Below are positions 1 through 9,158 of a stretch of DNA of 64,000 nucleotides, in pieces. Positions within the stretch are counted from its first letter, which is position 1; every line of letters starts with the position of its first letter. Source of the stretch: Hyphomicrobiales bacterium. GTDB taxonomy: Bacteria > Pseudomonadota > Alphaproteobacteria > Rhizobiales > Rhizobiaceae. Location of the stretch: positions 20,994-84,993 of the forward strand of contig JAPLOZ010000005.1 in NCBI GenBank assembly GCA_026400435.1. Direction: 5' to 3'. Position numbers and translations under genes: made by a program. The notes beneath the pieces were generated by a model, which worked only from the letters and a program-made list of their open reading frames with translations, had not been told where the DNA came from and ran no database searches.

Positions 1-435
1 AAGATCGCCGATCGCCAGAGCGCTGCTTTCGAGGGAAAGCTTGATTTCGCGGAGAACCGGATCGACGCGGCAACCGGCACGATGCGCGTGCGCGCGCGCT
101 TCGCCAATACCGCGGGTATCCTCCAGCCGGGCATGTTCGGCCGTATCAACGTGCCGGGCTCGCTGCCCTACAGGGGCGTCATGGTGCCAGACGAGGCGAT
201 CGGTTCGGATCAGGATCGTCGCATCGTCTATGTCGTCGACGGCGAAGGCAATGTCAGCGCCAAGCCGGTGCGGCCCGGCCCGCGCAACCATGGCTACCGG
301 GTCATCCGCGAAGGACTGACTGGCGACGAAACCATCGTCATCAACGGACTGATGCGGGTGCGGCCGGGCGTAAAGGTCAAGGCCGAGATCGTCACCCTCC
401 CGGACGAAGCCGAGGGCGCCGGGGCGCCGCAATGA
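1..435 (+). CDS. RND efflux periplasmic adaptor (HlyD/AcrA family), C-terminal part
   Basis: This is the C-terminal part of a membrane-fusion (periplasmic adaptor) protein. The frame is open from the first base of the window, so the start lies upstream. The visible piece carries the end of the beta-barrel domain (an ENRIDAATGTMRVRARF-like stretch and LQPGMFGRINV) and the membrane-proximal domain (VPDEAIGSDQDRRIVYVVD), both typical of AcrA/MexA-like proteins. Such proteins link an inner-membrane RND pump to an outer-membrane channel. The TGA overlaps the ATG of the downstream pump gene by 4 bases, so the two are translationally coupled. No outer-membrane channel gene follows. The substrate cannot be read from the sequence. 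Confidence 0.9.
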   Translation, partial: KIADRQSAAFEGKLDFAENRIDAATGTMRVRARFANTAGILQPGMFGRINVPGSLPYRGVMVPDEAIGSDQDRRIVYVVDGEGNVSAKPVRPGPRNHGYRVIREGLTGDETIVINGLMRVRPGVKVKAEIVTLPDEAEGAGAPQ

Positions 436-3400
436 GCTTCTCCCACTTCTTCGTCGACAGGCCGATCTTCGCGTCGGTGCTGTCGATCCTGCTGCTTATC
501 GTCGGCGGCATCGCCTATACGCTTCTTCCGGTCGCGCAGTATCCCGACATCGCGCCTCCCACGATCGTCGTGCAGGCCGGCTACCCCGGCGCCGATGCCG
601 AAACCGTGGCCGCGACCGTCGCCACTCCGCTCGAGCAGGAGATCAATGGCGTCGAGGACATGCTCTACATGTCATCCTACTCGGCGAGCGACGGCTCGAT
701 GCAGCTCACCATAACCTTCGAGCTCGGCACCGACATCGATCAGGCGCAGGTGCTGGTGCAAAACCGCGTGGCGAGCGCGGAGCCGAGGCTGCCCGAGGAA
801 GTGCGCAGGCAGGGTGTCACCACCAGCAAGAGTTCTCCCGACCTGATGATGGTCGTCCACATGCTCTCGCCCGACGACACGTACGACCAGCTCTACGTCT
901 CCAACTATGCGCGCTCGCGGGTCCGCGATGTCCTGACCAGGCTGGACGGTGTCGGCAATCTGATCATATTCGGCGAGCGCGAATACTCGCTGCGCATCTG
1001 GCTGGACCCGGAAAAGCTCTCGGCACTGGGCATGACATCGGGCGACGTGGTGCAGGCGCTGCGCGAACAGAACGTTCAGGTGTCCGGCGGTTCGATCGGC
1101 GCGCCGCCCAACGACAGCGGCTCGGCTTTCCAGTACACCGTGACGACGCAAGGCCGTTTCGACGACGCGCGCGACTTCCGCTATGTGATCGTCAAGTCGA
1201 CCGAGGACGGCCGCCTGATCACCCTGCGCGACGTGGCCAGGATCGAGCTCGGCGCCAAGGACTACATCACCAATTCATATCTCAACGGAAAGCCGGCCGT
1301 GGCGCTCGGCATCTTCCAGAGACCGGGCACCAATGCGCTTGCGGCGGCCGCGGAAATCAAGTCGACCATCGCCAATCTGGCGAAGGACTTTCCGCCAGGG
1401 CTGACCTATGAGATTGTCTATAATCCGACCGAGTTCATCGCCGATTCGATCGACGAGGTTTACAAGACGATCCTCGAGGCAATCGCGCTCGTGGTCATCG
1501 TCATCATCGTCTTCCTGCAGTCCTGGCGCATGGCCGTGGTGCCGATCGTCGCCATCCCGGTTTCGCTGATCGACACGCTGGCGGTGCTCTACGCTCTCGG
1601 CTTCTCGCTCAACATGCTGACGCTGTTCGGCCTGGTGCTGGCGATCGGCATCGTGGTCGACGACGCCATCGTCGTGGTGGAGAATGTCGAGCGCAACATA
1701 CGCCTCGGCTACGATCCCAGGTCCGCCTCGCATCGGACGATGAACGAAGTCGGGACGGCGATCCTAGCAATCTCGCTGGTGCTGATCGCGGTGTTCGTGC
1801 CGACCGCCTTCATCCCTGGCATCACCGGGCAGTTCTACCTCCAGTTCGCTATCACCATCGCCGTCGCGACCGCCATCTCCGCGCTCAATTCGCTTACACT
1901 CTCGCCGGCGCTTGCTGCCCTGCTGTTCAAGCCGCACCGACACGATGCCGCGCCATCGCGCTTTTTGCCGGTGCGCGTGGTGGGAGCCATTGCCGACGGT
2001 TTCAACAAGGGTTTCGATCGGCTGGCCGACGGCTATGCAAGGGTCGTGCGGTTTCTGGTCGGGTCGTGGGCGACGCTGCTCGCGATGCTGGCTGTCTTCT
2101 GTGCGCTGATCTACGCGACCGTCCACATGATACAGACGGTGCCGACAGGCTTCATCCCGACGCTCGACCAGGGCTACGCAATCGTCGTCGTGCAGTTGCC
2201 GGACGGCGCGTCGCTCTCACGCACGGACGAGGTCATCCGCAAGGCGTCGGAAGTCATCCGCAATACGCCGGGCGTCAGGGACGCCGTCGCCTTCGCTGGC
2301 TTCTCCGGCGCGACATTCACGAATGCAAGCAATGCCGGCGTCATCTTCGCGGCCTTCGACACATTCGAGCACCGGCTGAAGGCCGGTCACACGGCGGACC
2401 AGATCATCGGCACGCTGTTCGGCTCGCTGCAATCGATCCAGGAAGCATTCATCATCGCCGTGCCACCGCCGCCGGTACCGGGCGTCGGCAGCTCCGGCGG
2501 CTTCAAGATGCAGTTGCAGGAGCGCAACAGCGCCGACATGCGGCCGATCCTGGCGCTTGCCTACCAGATCGCCGGCAAGGCAAACCAGACGCTAGGACTG
2601 TTGGGCGTATTCACCACCTTTTCCGCGTCGAGCCCGCAGTTCTTCCTGCAGATCGACCGCGACAAGGCGCGCATCCTCAATGTCGAGATACCGCAGATAT
2701 TCGAGACGCTGTCGATCAATCTGGGAACCGCTTATGTAAACGACTTCAACGCCTTCGGCCGCGTTTACCAGGTGCAGGCGCAGGCCGACCAGCAGTTCCG
2801 TGTCGACCGCTCGGACATTCTGAAGCTGAAGGTGCGCTCGGCGACCGGTGCGCTGGTGCCGCTGGGCACGCTGGTCGAGATCCGCGACGTTTCCGGACCG
2901 ACGCTGATCCAGCGCTACAACATGTACGTCTCGGTGCCGATACAGGGCAATGCCGCACCCGGCGTGTCCAGCGGCCAGGCGCTCGACAAGATGGAACAGA
3001 TCGCGGCGGAGACGCTGCCGCCCGGCACGTCCTACGAATGGACCGAACTTGCCCTGCAGGAGAAGCAGACCGGAAACTCCGCCGTGTTCATTTTCGGCCT
3101 TTCCGTCCTCTTCGTCTTCCTTGCGCTGGCCGCCCAGTACGAAAGCTGGACGATGCCCTTCGCCATCATCCTGGTCGTGCCGCTTGGCGTGCTCGCGGCG
3201 CTTATCGGCGTCTCGGTGCGCGGCCTCGACAACAACGTGCTTGTTCAGATCGGACTTGTCGTGCTGATCGGGCTCGCCGCCAAGAACGCCATCCTGATCG
3301 TGGAGTTCGCCAGGCAGGCCCAGGAACGCGGCGAGACAGTCGTTGATGCCGTGGCGGAAGCGTGCCGGCTGCGCCTGCGGCCGATCCTTATGACGGCTTT

Positions 3401-3611
3401 CGCCTTCATCCTTGGCGTCGTGCCGCTGGTCATCGCAACCGGACCCGGGGCGGAGATGCGCCGCTCGCTTGGCACTGCTGTCTTCTCCGGGATGCTCGGC
3501 GTCACCGTTGTCGGCCTGTTTCTGACGCCGGTTTTCTACGTCGTGCTGAGAAAGCTATTTCCCGTTCGCGCGAGACCTTCCGAACCGGTGGTTGAAAGTC
3601 AGCCCGGATAA
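432..3611 (+). CDS. RND (HAE1/AcrB-type) multidrug efflux pump, inner-membrane subunit
   Basis: This is a 1059-residue proton-driven exporter of the hydrophobe/amphiphile efflux family, close to the usual AcrB length of about 1030-1050. It begins SFSHFFVDRPIFASVLSI, the standard first transmembrane helix. Two large periplasmic loops alternate with two blocks of membrane helices. The proton-relay residues are present: the Asp-Asp pair in GIVVDDAIVVVENVER (helix 4) and the Lys in GLAAKNAILIVEFA (helix 10). The C-terminus after helix 12 is short. It overlaps the adaptor gene by 4 bases, forming an adaptor-pump operon. No TetR-type regulator is visible downstream; one may lie upstream, outside the window. 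Confidence 0.96.
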   Translation: MSFSHFFVDRPIFASVLSILLLIVGGIAYTLLPVAQYPDIAPPTIVVQAGYPGADAETVAATVATPLEQEINGVEDMLYMSSYSASDGSMQLTITFELGTDIDQAQVLVQNRVASAEPRLPEEVRRQGVTTSKSSPDLMMVVHMLSPDDTYDQLYVSNYARSRVRDVLTRLDGVGNLIIFGEREYSLRIWLDPEKLSALGMTSGDVVQALREQNVQVSGGSIGAPPNDSGSAFQYTVTTQGRFDDARDFRYVIVKSTEDGRLITLRDVARIELGAKDYITNSYLNGKPAVALGIFQRPGTNALAAAAEIKSTIANLAKDFPPGLTYEIVYNPTEFIADSIDEVYKTILEAIALVVIVIIVFLQSWRMAVVPIVAIPVSLIDTLAVLYALGFSLNMLTLFGLVLAIGIVVDDAIVVVENVERNIRLGYDPRSASHRTMNEVGTAILAISLVLIAVFVPTAFIPGITGQFYLQFAITIAVATAISALNSLTLSPALAALLFKPHRHDAAPSRFLPVRVVGAIADGFNKGFDRLADGYARVVRFLVGSWATLLAMLAVFCALIYATVHMIQTVPTGFIPTLDQGYAIVVVQLPDGASLSRTDEVIRKASEVIRNTPGVRDAVAFAGFSGATFTNASNAGVIFAAFDTFEHRLKAGHTADQIIGTLFGSLQSIQEAFIIAVPPPPVPGVGSSGGFKMQLQERNSADMRPILALAYQIAGKANQTLGLLGVFTTFSASSPQFFLQIDRDKARILNVEIPQIFETLSINLGTAYVNDFNAFGRVYQVQAQADQQFRVDRSDILKLKVRSATGALVPLGTLVEIRDVSGPTLIQRYNMYVSVPIQGNAAPGVSSGQALDKMEQIAAETLPPGTSYEWTELALQEKQTGNSAVFIFGLSVLFVFLALAAQYESWTMPFAIILVVPLGVLAALIGVSVRGLDNNVLVQIGLVVLIGLAAKNAILIVEFARQAQERGETVVDAVAEACRLRLRPILMTAFAFILGVVPLVIATGPGAEMRRSLGTAVFSGMLGVTVVGLFLTPVFYVVLRKLFPVRARPSEPVVESQPG

Positions 3612-3956
3612 AATCTGACTAATAATTTTTCGCAATTTTATCAATCGCTTGTCTGAGTAAAAACAATCTCGGATTGCATTTGAGGTGGTTTGATTTTCTG
3701 TCAAATTTTTTGCCGCGGTTTAACCATATGCTGCGATGACGTAATACCGCCCGGCGCAGTCATGTGGTCCTTTGTTCTCGCGGCGGACCACCCTCCGCAT
3801 GGCCGGCGCCGCCCACTCCCAAGCCCCCAGCTAGGCGCCGGCCCTCGCGGGGCTTTTCCACAAGACACTTTTCCCCCACGTCATCGCGCAAGCAGGCTTG
3901 ACCGTTCCGCATCCAGCGGCTTCTGGTACCCCTTCGGTCCGACGCGGAGGGATTTC
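3612..3956. other. Intergenic region with nested inverted repeats, likely terminator
   Basis: This stretch has no convincing gene. The first 100 bases are distinctly AT-rich. GGCCGGCGCC at 3801-3810 is exactly complementary to GGCGCCGGCC at 3834-3843. A second, overlapping pair (AAGCCCC at 3821, GGGGCTT ending about 3855) runs into TTTT. The second pair could act as an intrinsic terminator for the efflux operon, and the first could form an alternative fold. A frame-compatible upstream extension of the cupin gene crosses this region but lacks a ribosome-binding site and has an atypical composition, so it is not called. Confidence 0.4.
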
Positions 3957-4391
3957 ATGCGAAAGATTTTGGTCGTTGCCGGGGTCCTCCTCACCGCAGT
4001 CGGAGGGGCTACGGCATATGCCCTCGATTCAGGTGCGGCGAATCCGGTCGTCGTGACGCCAGTCCGGTCGACCACTGTGACATCGACCGGCCAGCCCATC
4101 ACCCTGCCGCAGAAGAACGTCGAGGTCGCTGCCTCCATCTACGACATTGCGCCGGGCACAAGACTTCCCGTCCACAAACACCCGTTCCCGCGCTACGCCT
4201 ATGTTCTGGCCGGTACATTGCAGGTGACCAACGTGGATACCGGCCAGAGCGACACGTTCAAGACTGGCGACTTCATCGTCGAAATGATCGACGAATGGCA
4301 TTTCGGCGCCAATGTCGGCGCCGACCCGGTCAAGCTGCTGGTCATCGACCAGACCGAGGCCGGCGCGGCGGCCACCGTTCTCAGGCAGTAG
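3957..4391 (+). CDS. Exported cupin-domain protein
   Basis: This is a 144-residue small secreted beta-barrel protein. The start is placed at the ATG preceded by GGAGGG, giving an N-terminal signal peptide (RKILVVAGVLLTAVGGATAYA). The rest is a single cupin_2 fold. The metal-ligand motif is recognisable as HKHPFPRYAYVLAG (HxH region) plus a later His in EWHFG. Single-domain periplasmic cupins of this type are usually of unknown function; some bind a metal or small ligand. The gene stands alone between the RND operon and the sulfotransferase pair. Confidence 0.82.
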   Translation: MRKILVVAGVLLTAVGGATAYALDSGAANPVVVTPVRSTTVTSTGQPITLPQKNVEVAASIYDIAPGTRLPVHKHPFPRYAYVLAGTLQVTNVDTGQSDTFKTGDFIVEMIDEWHFGANVGADPVKLLVIDQTEAGAAATVLRQ

Positions 4392-4539
4392 CGCGCAGCT
4401 TCACGCGACCCCTGCATGGAATTCTCGAGCGCCGCCGCCACGCCCTGGCGCCAGCGTCTCCAGGCAGAACAACGCAGCCGTATGACGGGACCCTGACGAT
4501 GCGCTGGAATTGTTCCACCGGCCTTGCTAGGAAGGCGGC

Positions 4540-6168
4540 ATGAAGTACACCAATCCCGCCATAGCCCGACATCTCAAGCAGGCGAAAGCGCCGCCGCCCA
4601 AGAGCCGTTCGCTCGATATCGACGGCACGATGCAGCGCGCCAAGGCATATCACGACGCCGGCAAGCTCGGGGAAGCCGAGAAGCTGTGCCTTGCCGTTCT
4701 TGCACACGATCCAGGAAATCCCCGCGCGCTGCTGCTCGCCGGTTCGGTGGCTCGCAGCTCCGGCGACCTTTCCCTTGCCCTGCAGTTCTTCGGCGCGGTC
4801 GCCGCGCGCCAGCCGCGGTCGCCAGGAACCCAGATCGTTTATGCGGACGCGCTGGAAGCGGCGCAGGAGTTCGACAAGGCGATCAAACACTTTCAGCAGG
4901 TGGTTTCGCTGACCCCCAATTCGACGCCAGCGATGCGCGGGCTTGCCAGGTGCTATACGCACATCGGCAAGGCAGACCTTTCCCTCCAGCTGTTCGAAAA
5001 AGTGCTGCAACTCGACCCCGACGATCCCCTGGTACGCGTGGAATACGCCAACAGCCTGACCAGCCTCGGCCATATGGACGACGCCGCGCGCGTGCTGCAG
5101 GAGAGCATCGCCCGCGGCCACCGCGTTGCCAGCTCCTACAGGGCTTGGGCGAGCACACGCGAATTCGCGTCAGAGCCGGCCGAACTGGCCGCAATCATGC
5201 GAGAGCTGCGGAAGGATCGCCTGACGGCGGAGGAGACCAGCGAGCTCAATCAGGCAGCCGGCAAGATCCTGGACGACCTCGGGCGCCATGACGAGGCGAT
5301 CGATCGCTTCCAGAGCAGGAACACCGACGGCACCCGGTTCGACCTCGAAATCTACCGCAAATGGTTCGACCAGATCATCGAGACTTTCAACCCTGAAATG
5401 ATTTCGCGGCTGGGCAAGCACGGAGCGCCCTCCGAGGCCCCCGTCTTCGTGGTTGGCATGCCGCGATCAGGAACGACCCTGACCGAGCAGATCATGGCCA
5501 GCCATCCCGACGTCCACGGCGCCGGCGAGAGGAAGGAACTGTGGGATATCGCCCAGTCGATCGGCATCTTTCGCAAACACCCGGCATCCATCCAGCGCCT
5601 GCAGGCATGGGCGACGCCCGATCACTCGCGAACGGCGGCGGGAGGCTATCTCAGCGCGGTGCTTGCCGGGACGAAGGACGTCAAGCGCGTCGTCGACAAG
5701 ATGCCGCACAATTTCGAACTCATCGGCCTCATCCTGCTGCTGTTTCCCAATGCCCGCATCGTTCACTGCCGGCGCGACGCGATCGACAACTGCCTCTCGT
5801 GCTACTTCCAAGTATTTGCTGAAGGAAGCCGCTACAACACCGACCTGACGACAGTCGGTCTCTTCTATCGCGAGTACGATCGCCTGATGCGTCATTGGCA
5901 ATCCGTGTACCCGGGACGCATCTACGAGCGCAGGTACGAGGACGCCGTCGCCGATGAGGAGAGCGAAACGCGGCGGCTGATCGACTATCTCGGGCTACCC
6001 TGGGACGACGCGTGCCTGCGCTTCCACGAGACCGCCCGTTCGGTCAACACCCCGAGCCGATGGCAGGTGCGGCAACCGATCTACGGCTCGTCGGTCAAGC
6101 GCTGGAAAAAATACGGAAGCAGGATTCAGCCGCTCATCGACGCGCTCGGCGACCTTGCGGAAGTCTGA
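4540..6168 (+). CDS. TPR-repeat sulfotransferase (first of a tandem pair)
   Basis: This 542-residue two-domain protein has about five tetratricopeptide repeats over residues 28-200, followed by a Sulfotransfer_3-type P-loop domain from about residue 300. The PAPS 5'-phosphosulfate loop is GMPRSGTTLTEQ (about residues 304-315). A KMPHNFELIGLI motif and a Cys-rich segment around CRRDAIDNCLSCYF follow, then the conserved C-terminal block SRWQVRQPIYGSSVKRWKKY. The family transfers sulfuryl groups from PAPS, and the TPRs probably bind a protein or glycan acceptor. No signal peptide is visible, so it is cytoplasmic. The start follows AGGAAGG. A close paralogue starts 71 bases downstream. The acceptor is unknown. 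Confidence 0.88.
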   Translation: MKYTNPAIARHLKQAKAPPPKSRSLDIDGTMQRAKAYHDAGKLGEAEKLCLAVLAHDPGNPRALLLAGSVARSSGDLSLALQFFGAVAARQPRSPGTQIVYADALEAAQEFDKAIKHFQQVVSLTPNSTPAMRGLARCYTHIGKADLSLQLFEKVLQLDPDDPLVRVEYANSLTSLGHMDDAARVLQESIARGHRVASSYRAWASTREFASEPAELAAIMRELRKDRLTAEETSELNQAAGKILDDLGRHDEAIDRFQSRNTDGTRFDLEIYRKWFDQIIETFNPEMISRLGKHGAPSEAPVFVVGMPRSGTTLTEQIMASHPDVHGAGERKELWDIAQSIGIFRKHPASIQRLQAWATPDHSRTAAGGYLSAVLAGTKDVKRVVDKMPHNFELIGLILLLFPNARIVHCRRDAIDNCLSCYFQVFAEGSRYNTDLTTVGLFYREYDRLMRHWQSVYPGRIYERRYEDAVADEESETRRLIDYLGLPWDDACLRFHETARSVNTPSRWQVRQPIYGSSVKRWKKYGSRIQPLIDALGDLAEV

Positions 6169-6239
6169 AGCTTCAGGATCGAAGCAAAAAAGGTCCGGCC
6201 CGTGATCGAGGCGCCGGGCAATCTCGCGGATTTCAGGTC

Positions 6240-7877
6240 ATGACAAAGCTGCCAACATCCTTTACCAAGCATCCCGCGCCGCAGCGCCAGGGCGGCGCCT
6301 CCAGACAGTCGGTCGCGGACAAGATGGAAGCGACGCTTCTGGCCGCCAAGCAGATGCACGAGCGGGGCGACCATGCCGGCGCGCAGAAGCTTTGCGCCGA
6401 GGTGCTCACCCGCGACCCCAAGAGTACCCGAGCGCTTATGCTTGCGGGGTCGATCGCCCGCAGTCTCAAGGACCTGCGCGTCGCAATCGAAATGTTCAGG
6501 CGGGCGGTGGCGCGCCAGCCGAATTCGCCCGACCTTCTCTTCATGCTTGCAAGCATCTATTGCGAGGATCGCGACTTCGAGCCTGGGATCAAGGCATTCG
6601 AACGCGGCCTTGCCATGAGGCCCAATTCGCCCGGCGTGATCTCGGACCTGGCGCGCGCGTATTTTGAAACGGGCCAGATCGAAAGATCGATACCGCTCTA
6701 CGAAAAAGCCCTGCTTCTCGCGCCAACCGACCGGTCAATCAGGGAGAGCTATGCCGAGGCGCTGTCCAGTGCGGGGCGCATGGAGGAGGCGGCCGCGCTG
6801 CTGCGAAAGAACATCGCCTCAGGCTTCCATATTGGGTTGAGCTACAAGCGGCTGGCGGAAACGCAGAAGTTCACCGCCGATCCCCCGGAACTCGGTTCGA
6901 TCCGCTCGGAACTGGCGCGCGCCGGCCTTGCCGCACAAGAGGTGGCGGACCTCAACCATGCATCGGGGAAGATCCTCAACGATCTGGGCCGGTATGGCGA
7001 AGCCGTCGACTACTTCCAGCGCGGCAAGCTGGCGATCGGCGTCGGATTCAATCTGGCCAGCGCCCGGCGCTCGTTCGATACCCTGATCTCCTCATTCACG
7101 CCGGAACTCTTCACTGCGAAAGCGGGTATTGGCAATCCATCGGAAGTCCCGGTGTTCATCCTCGGCATGCCGCGCTCGGGCACGTCGCTGGCCGAGCAGA
7201 TCTGCGCCAGCCATCCGGCAGTGTTTGGAGCGGGCGAACTGGTCAAGCTCGGGAAGGCCCTCCGCGCTAAGGGTTACGGCCTTCCGGACGACGTGACGGC
7301 GGTGAAGTCGCCGGAGGCGCTGACCGGCGAGGAGGCGAATTCGATCGCCGGCGACTACCTGGAGTTCCTGCGGCGCAAGTCGCCGACAGCGGCTCGCATC
7401 GTCGACAAGATGCCGCACAATTTCCTGCGGATCGGCTTCATTGCACTGCTGTTTCCGAACGCTCGCATCATACATTGCACGCGTGACCCGATCGACACAT
7501 GCGTGTCCTGCTTCATGACTACATTCAACGACAAGCACGGCTACAACACGGATCTGCATACGCTCGGGCTGTACTATCGCGAGTACGACAGGCTGATGCG
7601 GCACTGGAAGTCCGTGCTGCCAGGGCGCATCCACGAATGCAGCTACGAAGCGCTGGTCGCGGATACGGAGACCGAGACGCGGCGCATGATCGACTATCTC
7701 GGCTTGCCCTGGGACGACGCGTGCCTTCGCTTCTACGCGACGCAGCGGTCGGTCGCCACGCCAAGCCGCTGGCAGGTCCGTCAGCCAATCTACGGATCAT
7801 CCGTCAAGCGCTGGAAGAACTACGAGGACAAGATCGAGCCGCTGATCGAAGCGCTGGGCGACCTCGCAAAGGTTTAG
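6240..7877 (+). CDS. TPR-repeat sulfotransferase (second of a tandem pair)
   Basis: This 545-residue paralogue of the preceding gene has the same architecture: TPRs over about residues 30-205, then a sulfotransferase domain with GMPRSGTSLAEQ near residue 308, KMPHNFLRIGFIALLFPNA, and the same terminal block (SRWQVRQPIYGSSVKRWKNY). A longer in-frame start lies inside the upstream gene. The ATG at 6240 is preferred because it aligns with the paralogue start and the TPR region. The pair clearly arose by tandem duplication. The TPR halves have diverged more than the catalytic halves, which suggests different partners or acceptors. The stop overlaps the stop region of the convergent oxidase gene by 4 bases. 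Confidence 0.88.
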   Translation: MTKLPTSFTKHPAPQRQGGASRQSVADKMEATLLAAKQMHERGDHAGAQKLCAEVLTRDPKSTRALMLAGSIARSLKDLRVAIEMFRRAVARQPNSPDLLFMLASIYCEDRDFEPGIKAFERGLAMRPNSPGVISDLARAYFETGQIERSIPLYEKALLLAPTDRSIRESYAEALSSAGRMEEAAALLRKNIASGFHIGLSYKRLAETQKFTADPPELGSIRSELARAGLAAQEVADLNHASGKILNDLGRYGEAVDYFQRGKLAIGVGFNLASARRSFDTLISSFTPELFTAKAGIGNPSEVPVFILGMPRSGTSLAEQICASHPAVFGAGELVKLGKALRAKGYGLPDDVTAVKSPEALTGEEANSIAGDYLEFLRRKSPTAARIVDKMPHNFLRIGFIALLFPNARIIHCTRDPIDTCVSCFMTTFNDKHGYNTDLHTLGLYYREYDRLMRHWKSVLPGRIHECSYEALVADTETETRRMIDYLGLPWDDACLRFYATQRSVATPSRWQVRQPIYGSSVKRWKNYEDKIEPLIEALGDLAKV

Positions 7878-9124
7878 CTCGCGTAGGCAAGTCCTTGCGG
7901 ATCGATCTCCGGCTTCCTGCCGGCCACGAGGTCCGCGAGAACCTGGCCCGAGCCCGCGGCCATCGTCCAGCCGACGTGGCCGTGCCCGGTGTCGAGATAG
8001 AGGTTGTCGTAGCGCGCCCGGCCGATCACCGGAACCGAGTTCGGCATCATGGGACGAAGGCCGGCCCATAATTCCGCCCTCTCCTCGTCGAAGGCGCCCG
8101 GAAACAGGTCCCGTGCTGTTTCGAGCATGGTCCTGAAATCACTCGGCTTGTGGCTGCGGTCAAAGCCGGCGAACTCGGCAGTGGACGACAGCCGCAGCCT
8201 GTCGCCGAGGCGGGAATATCCGATCAGCCTGTCCTCATCGGCGCCGCCCATCGTCGGCCCCCTGGCGGCGTCGATCAGCGGGATGGTCGCGGTATAGCCC
8301 TTGACCGGATAGACAGGCAGATCGATGCCGTGGCGGCGGGCGAATACACCGCTCTCTGGCCCCATCGACAGGACGAAGGCGTCGGCGGCGATCGGTCCTT
8401 GCGTGGTGCGCACCGACACCACTCGGTCGCCCTCGACGTCCAGCGCGTCCACGATGGTCCCGAACCGGAATTTCACGCCGAGTGTCCGTTCGGCATGATA
8501 GGAAAGCCGGGTCGCGAACATTCGGGAATCGCCGGTCTGGTCGGTCTCGGAATAGACACCGCCGGAGATCTTTTCCGCAGCGCCCAAGAGCCCCGGCTCC
8601 AGTTCCACGAGCCGCCTGCGATCGACAATCTCGATCGGCAACCCATGCTCGCCCAGGAAGCGATAGTTGTCGGCGCCAGTGTCGAAACTTTGCTGCGACC
8701 GGAAGAAATAGAGAATGCCTTTCCTGCGCTGGTCATAGGCGATGCCGGTTTCGGCCTCGATGCGGTTGATGCAGTCGCGGGAATGCATGGCCAGCCTGAG
8801 CTTGACCAGGGTGTTGGCGCGCATCCTTGCGGTGGTGCATTGAAACAGGAAGCGCCAAGTCCAGGCATAAAAATACGGATCGAGGCGGAGCTTCACGCGG
8901 ATGCCGAGGTCGGGCGTGTAGAGCGCCTTGACGAAGGTCTTCAGCGCGGCCGGGGACGCCCAGGCCGTCGCGTCGCCAGGGGAAACCAGCCCGGCGTTGG
9001 AGTAGCTCGTGCCCTGCGCCGGGGCGGCGTGGCGTTCGACCACCGTGACCTCATGGCCGTCCTTCGCCAGCCACCAGGCGGCGGCGGTGCCGACCACGCC
9101 GGCGCCGAGTACCACGATTTTCAA
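7874..9124 (-). CDS. D-amino-acid dehydrogenase-like FAD oxidoreductase
   Basis: This 416-residue flavoprotein belongs to the DAO/DadA family. The N-terminus KIVVLGAGVVGTAAAWWLA is an FAD-binding Rossmann motif, followed by the acid of the beta-2 strand (VVERH). The C-terminal segment GLRPMMPNSVPVIGRA and the GHGHVGWTMAAGSG motif are diagnostic of DadA. These enzymes oxidise D-amino acids to 2-oxo acids and pass electrons to the membrane quinone pool. The start is a TTG with GGGAGGAG just upstream; no ATG fits. It lies 34 bases downstream of agmatinase on the same strand, so the two are probably cotranscribed, suggesting a role in amino-acid or amine catabolism. Confidence 0.87.
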   Translation of the reverse strand: MKIVVLGAGVVGTAAAWWLAKDGHEVTVVERHAAPAQGTSYSNAGLVSPGDATAWASPAALKTFVKALYTPDLGIRVKLRLDPYFYAWTWRFLFQCTTARMRANTLVKLRLAMHSRDCINRIEAETGIAYDQRRKGILYFFRSQQSFDTGADNYRFLGEHGLPIEIVDRRRLVELEPGLLGAAEKISGGVYSETDQTGDSRMFATRLSYHAERTLGVKFRFGTIVDALDVEGDRVVSVRTTQGPIAADAFVLSMGPESGVFARRHGIDLPVYPVKGYTATIPLIDAARGPTMGGADEDRLIGYSRLGDRLRLSSTAEFAGFDRSHKPSDFRTMLETARDLFPGAFDEERAELWAGLRPMMPNSVPVIGRARYDNLYLDTGHGHVGWTMAAGSGQVLADLVAGRKPEIDPQGLAYAS

Positions 9125-9158
9125 GCCGCTCCTCCCAGCACTTCGACCTTCGGCCCTG

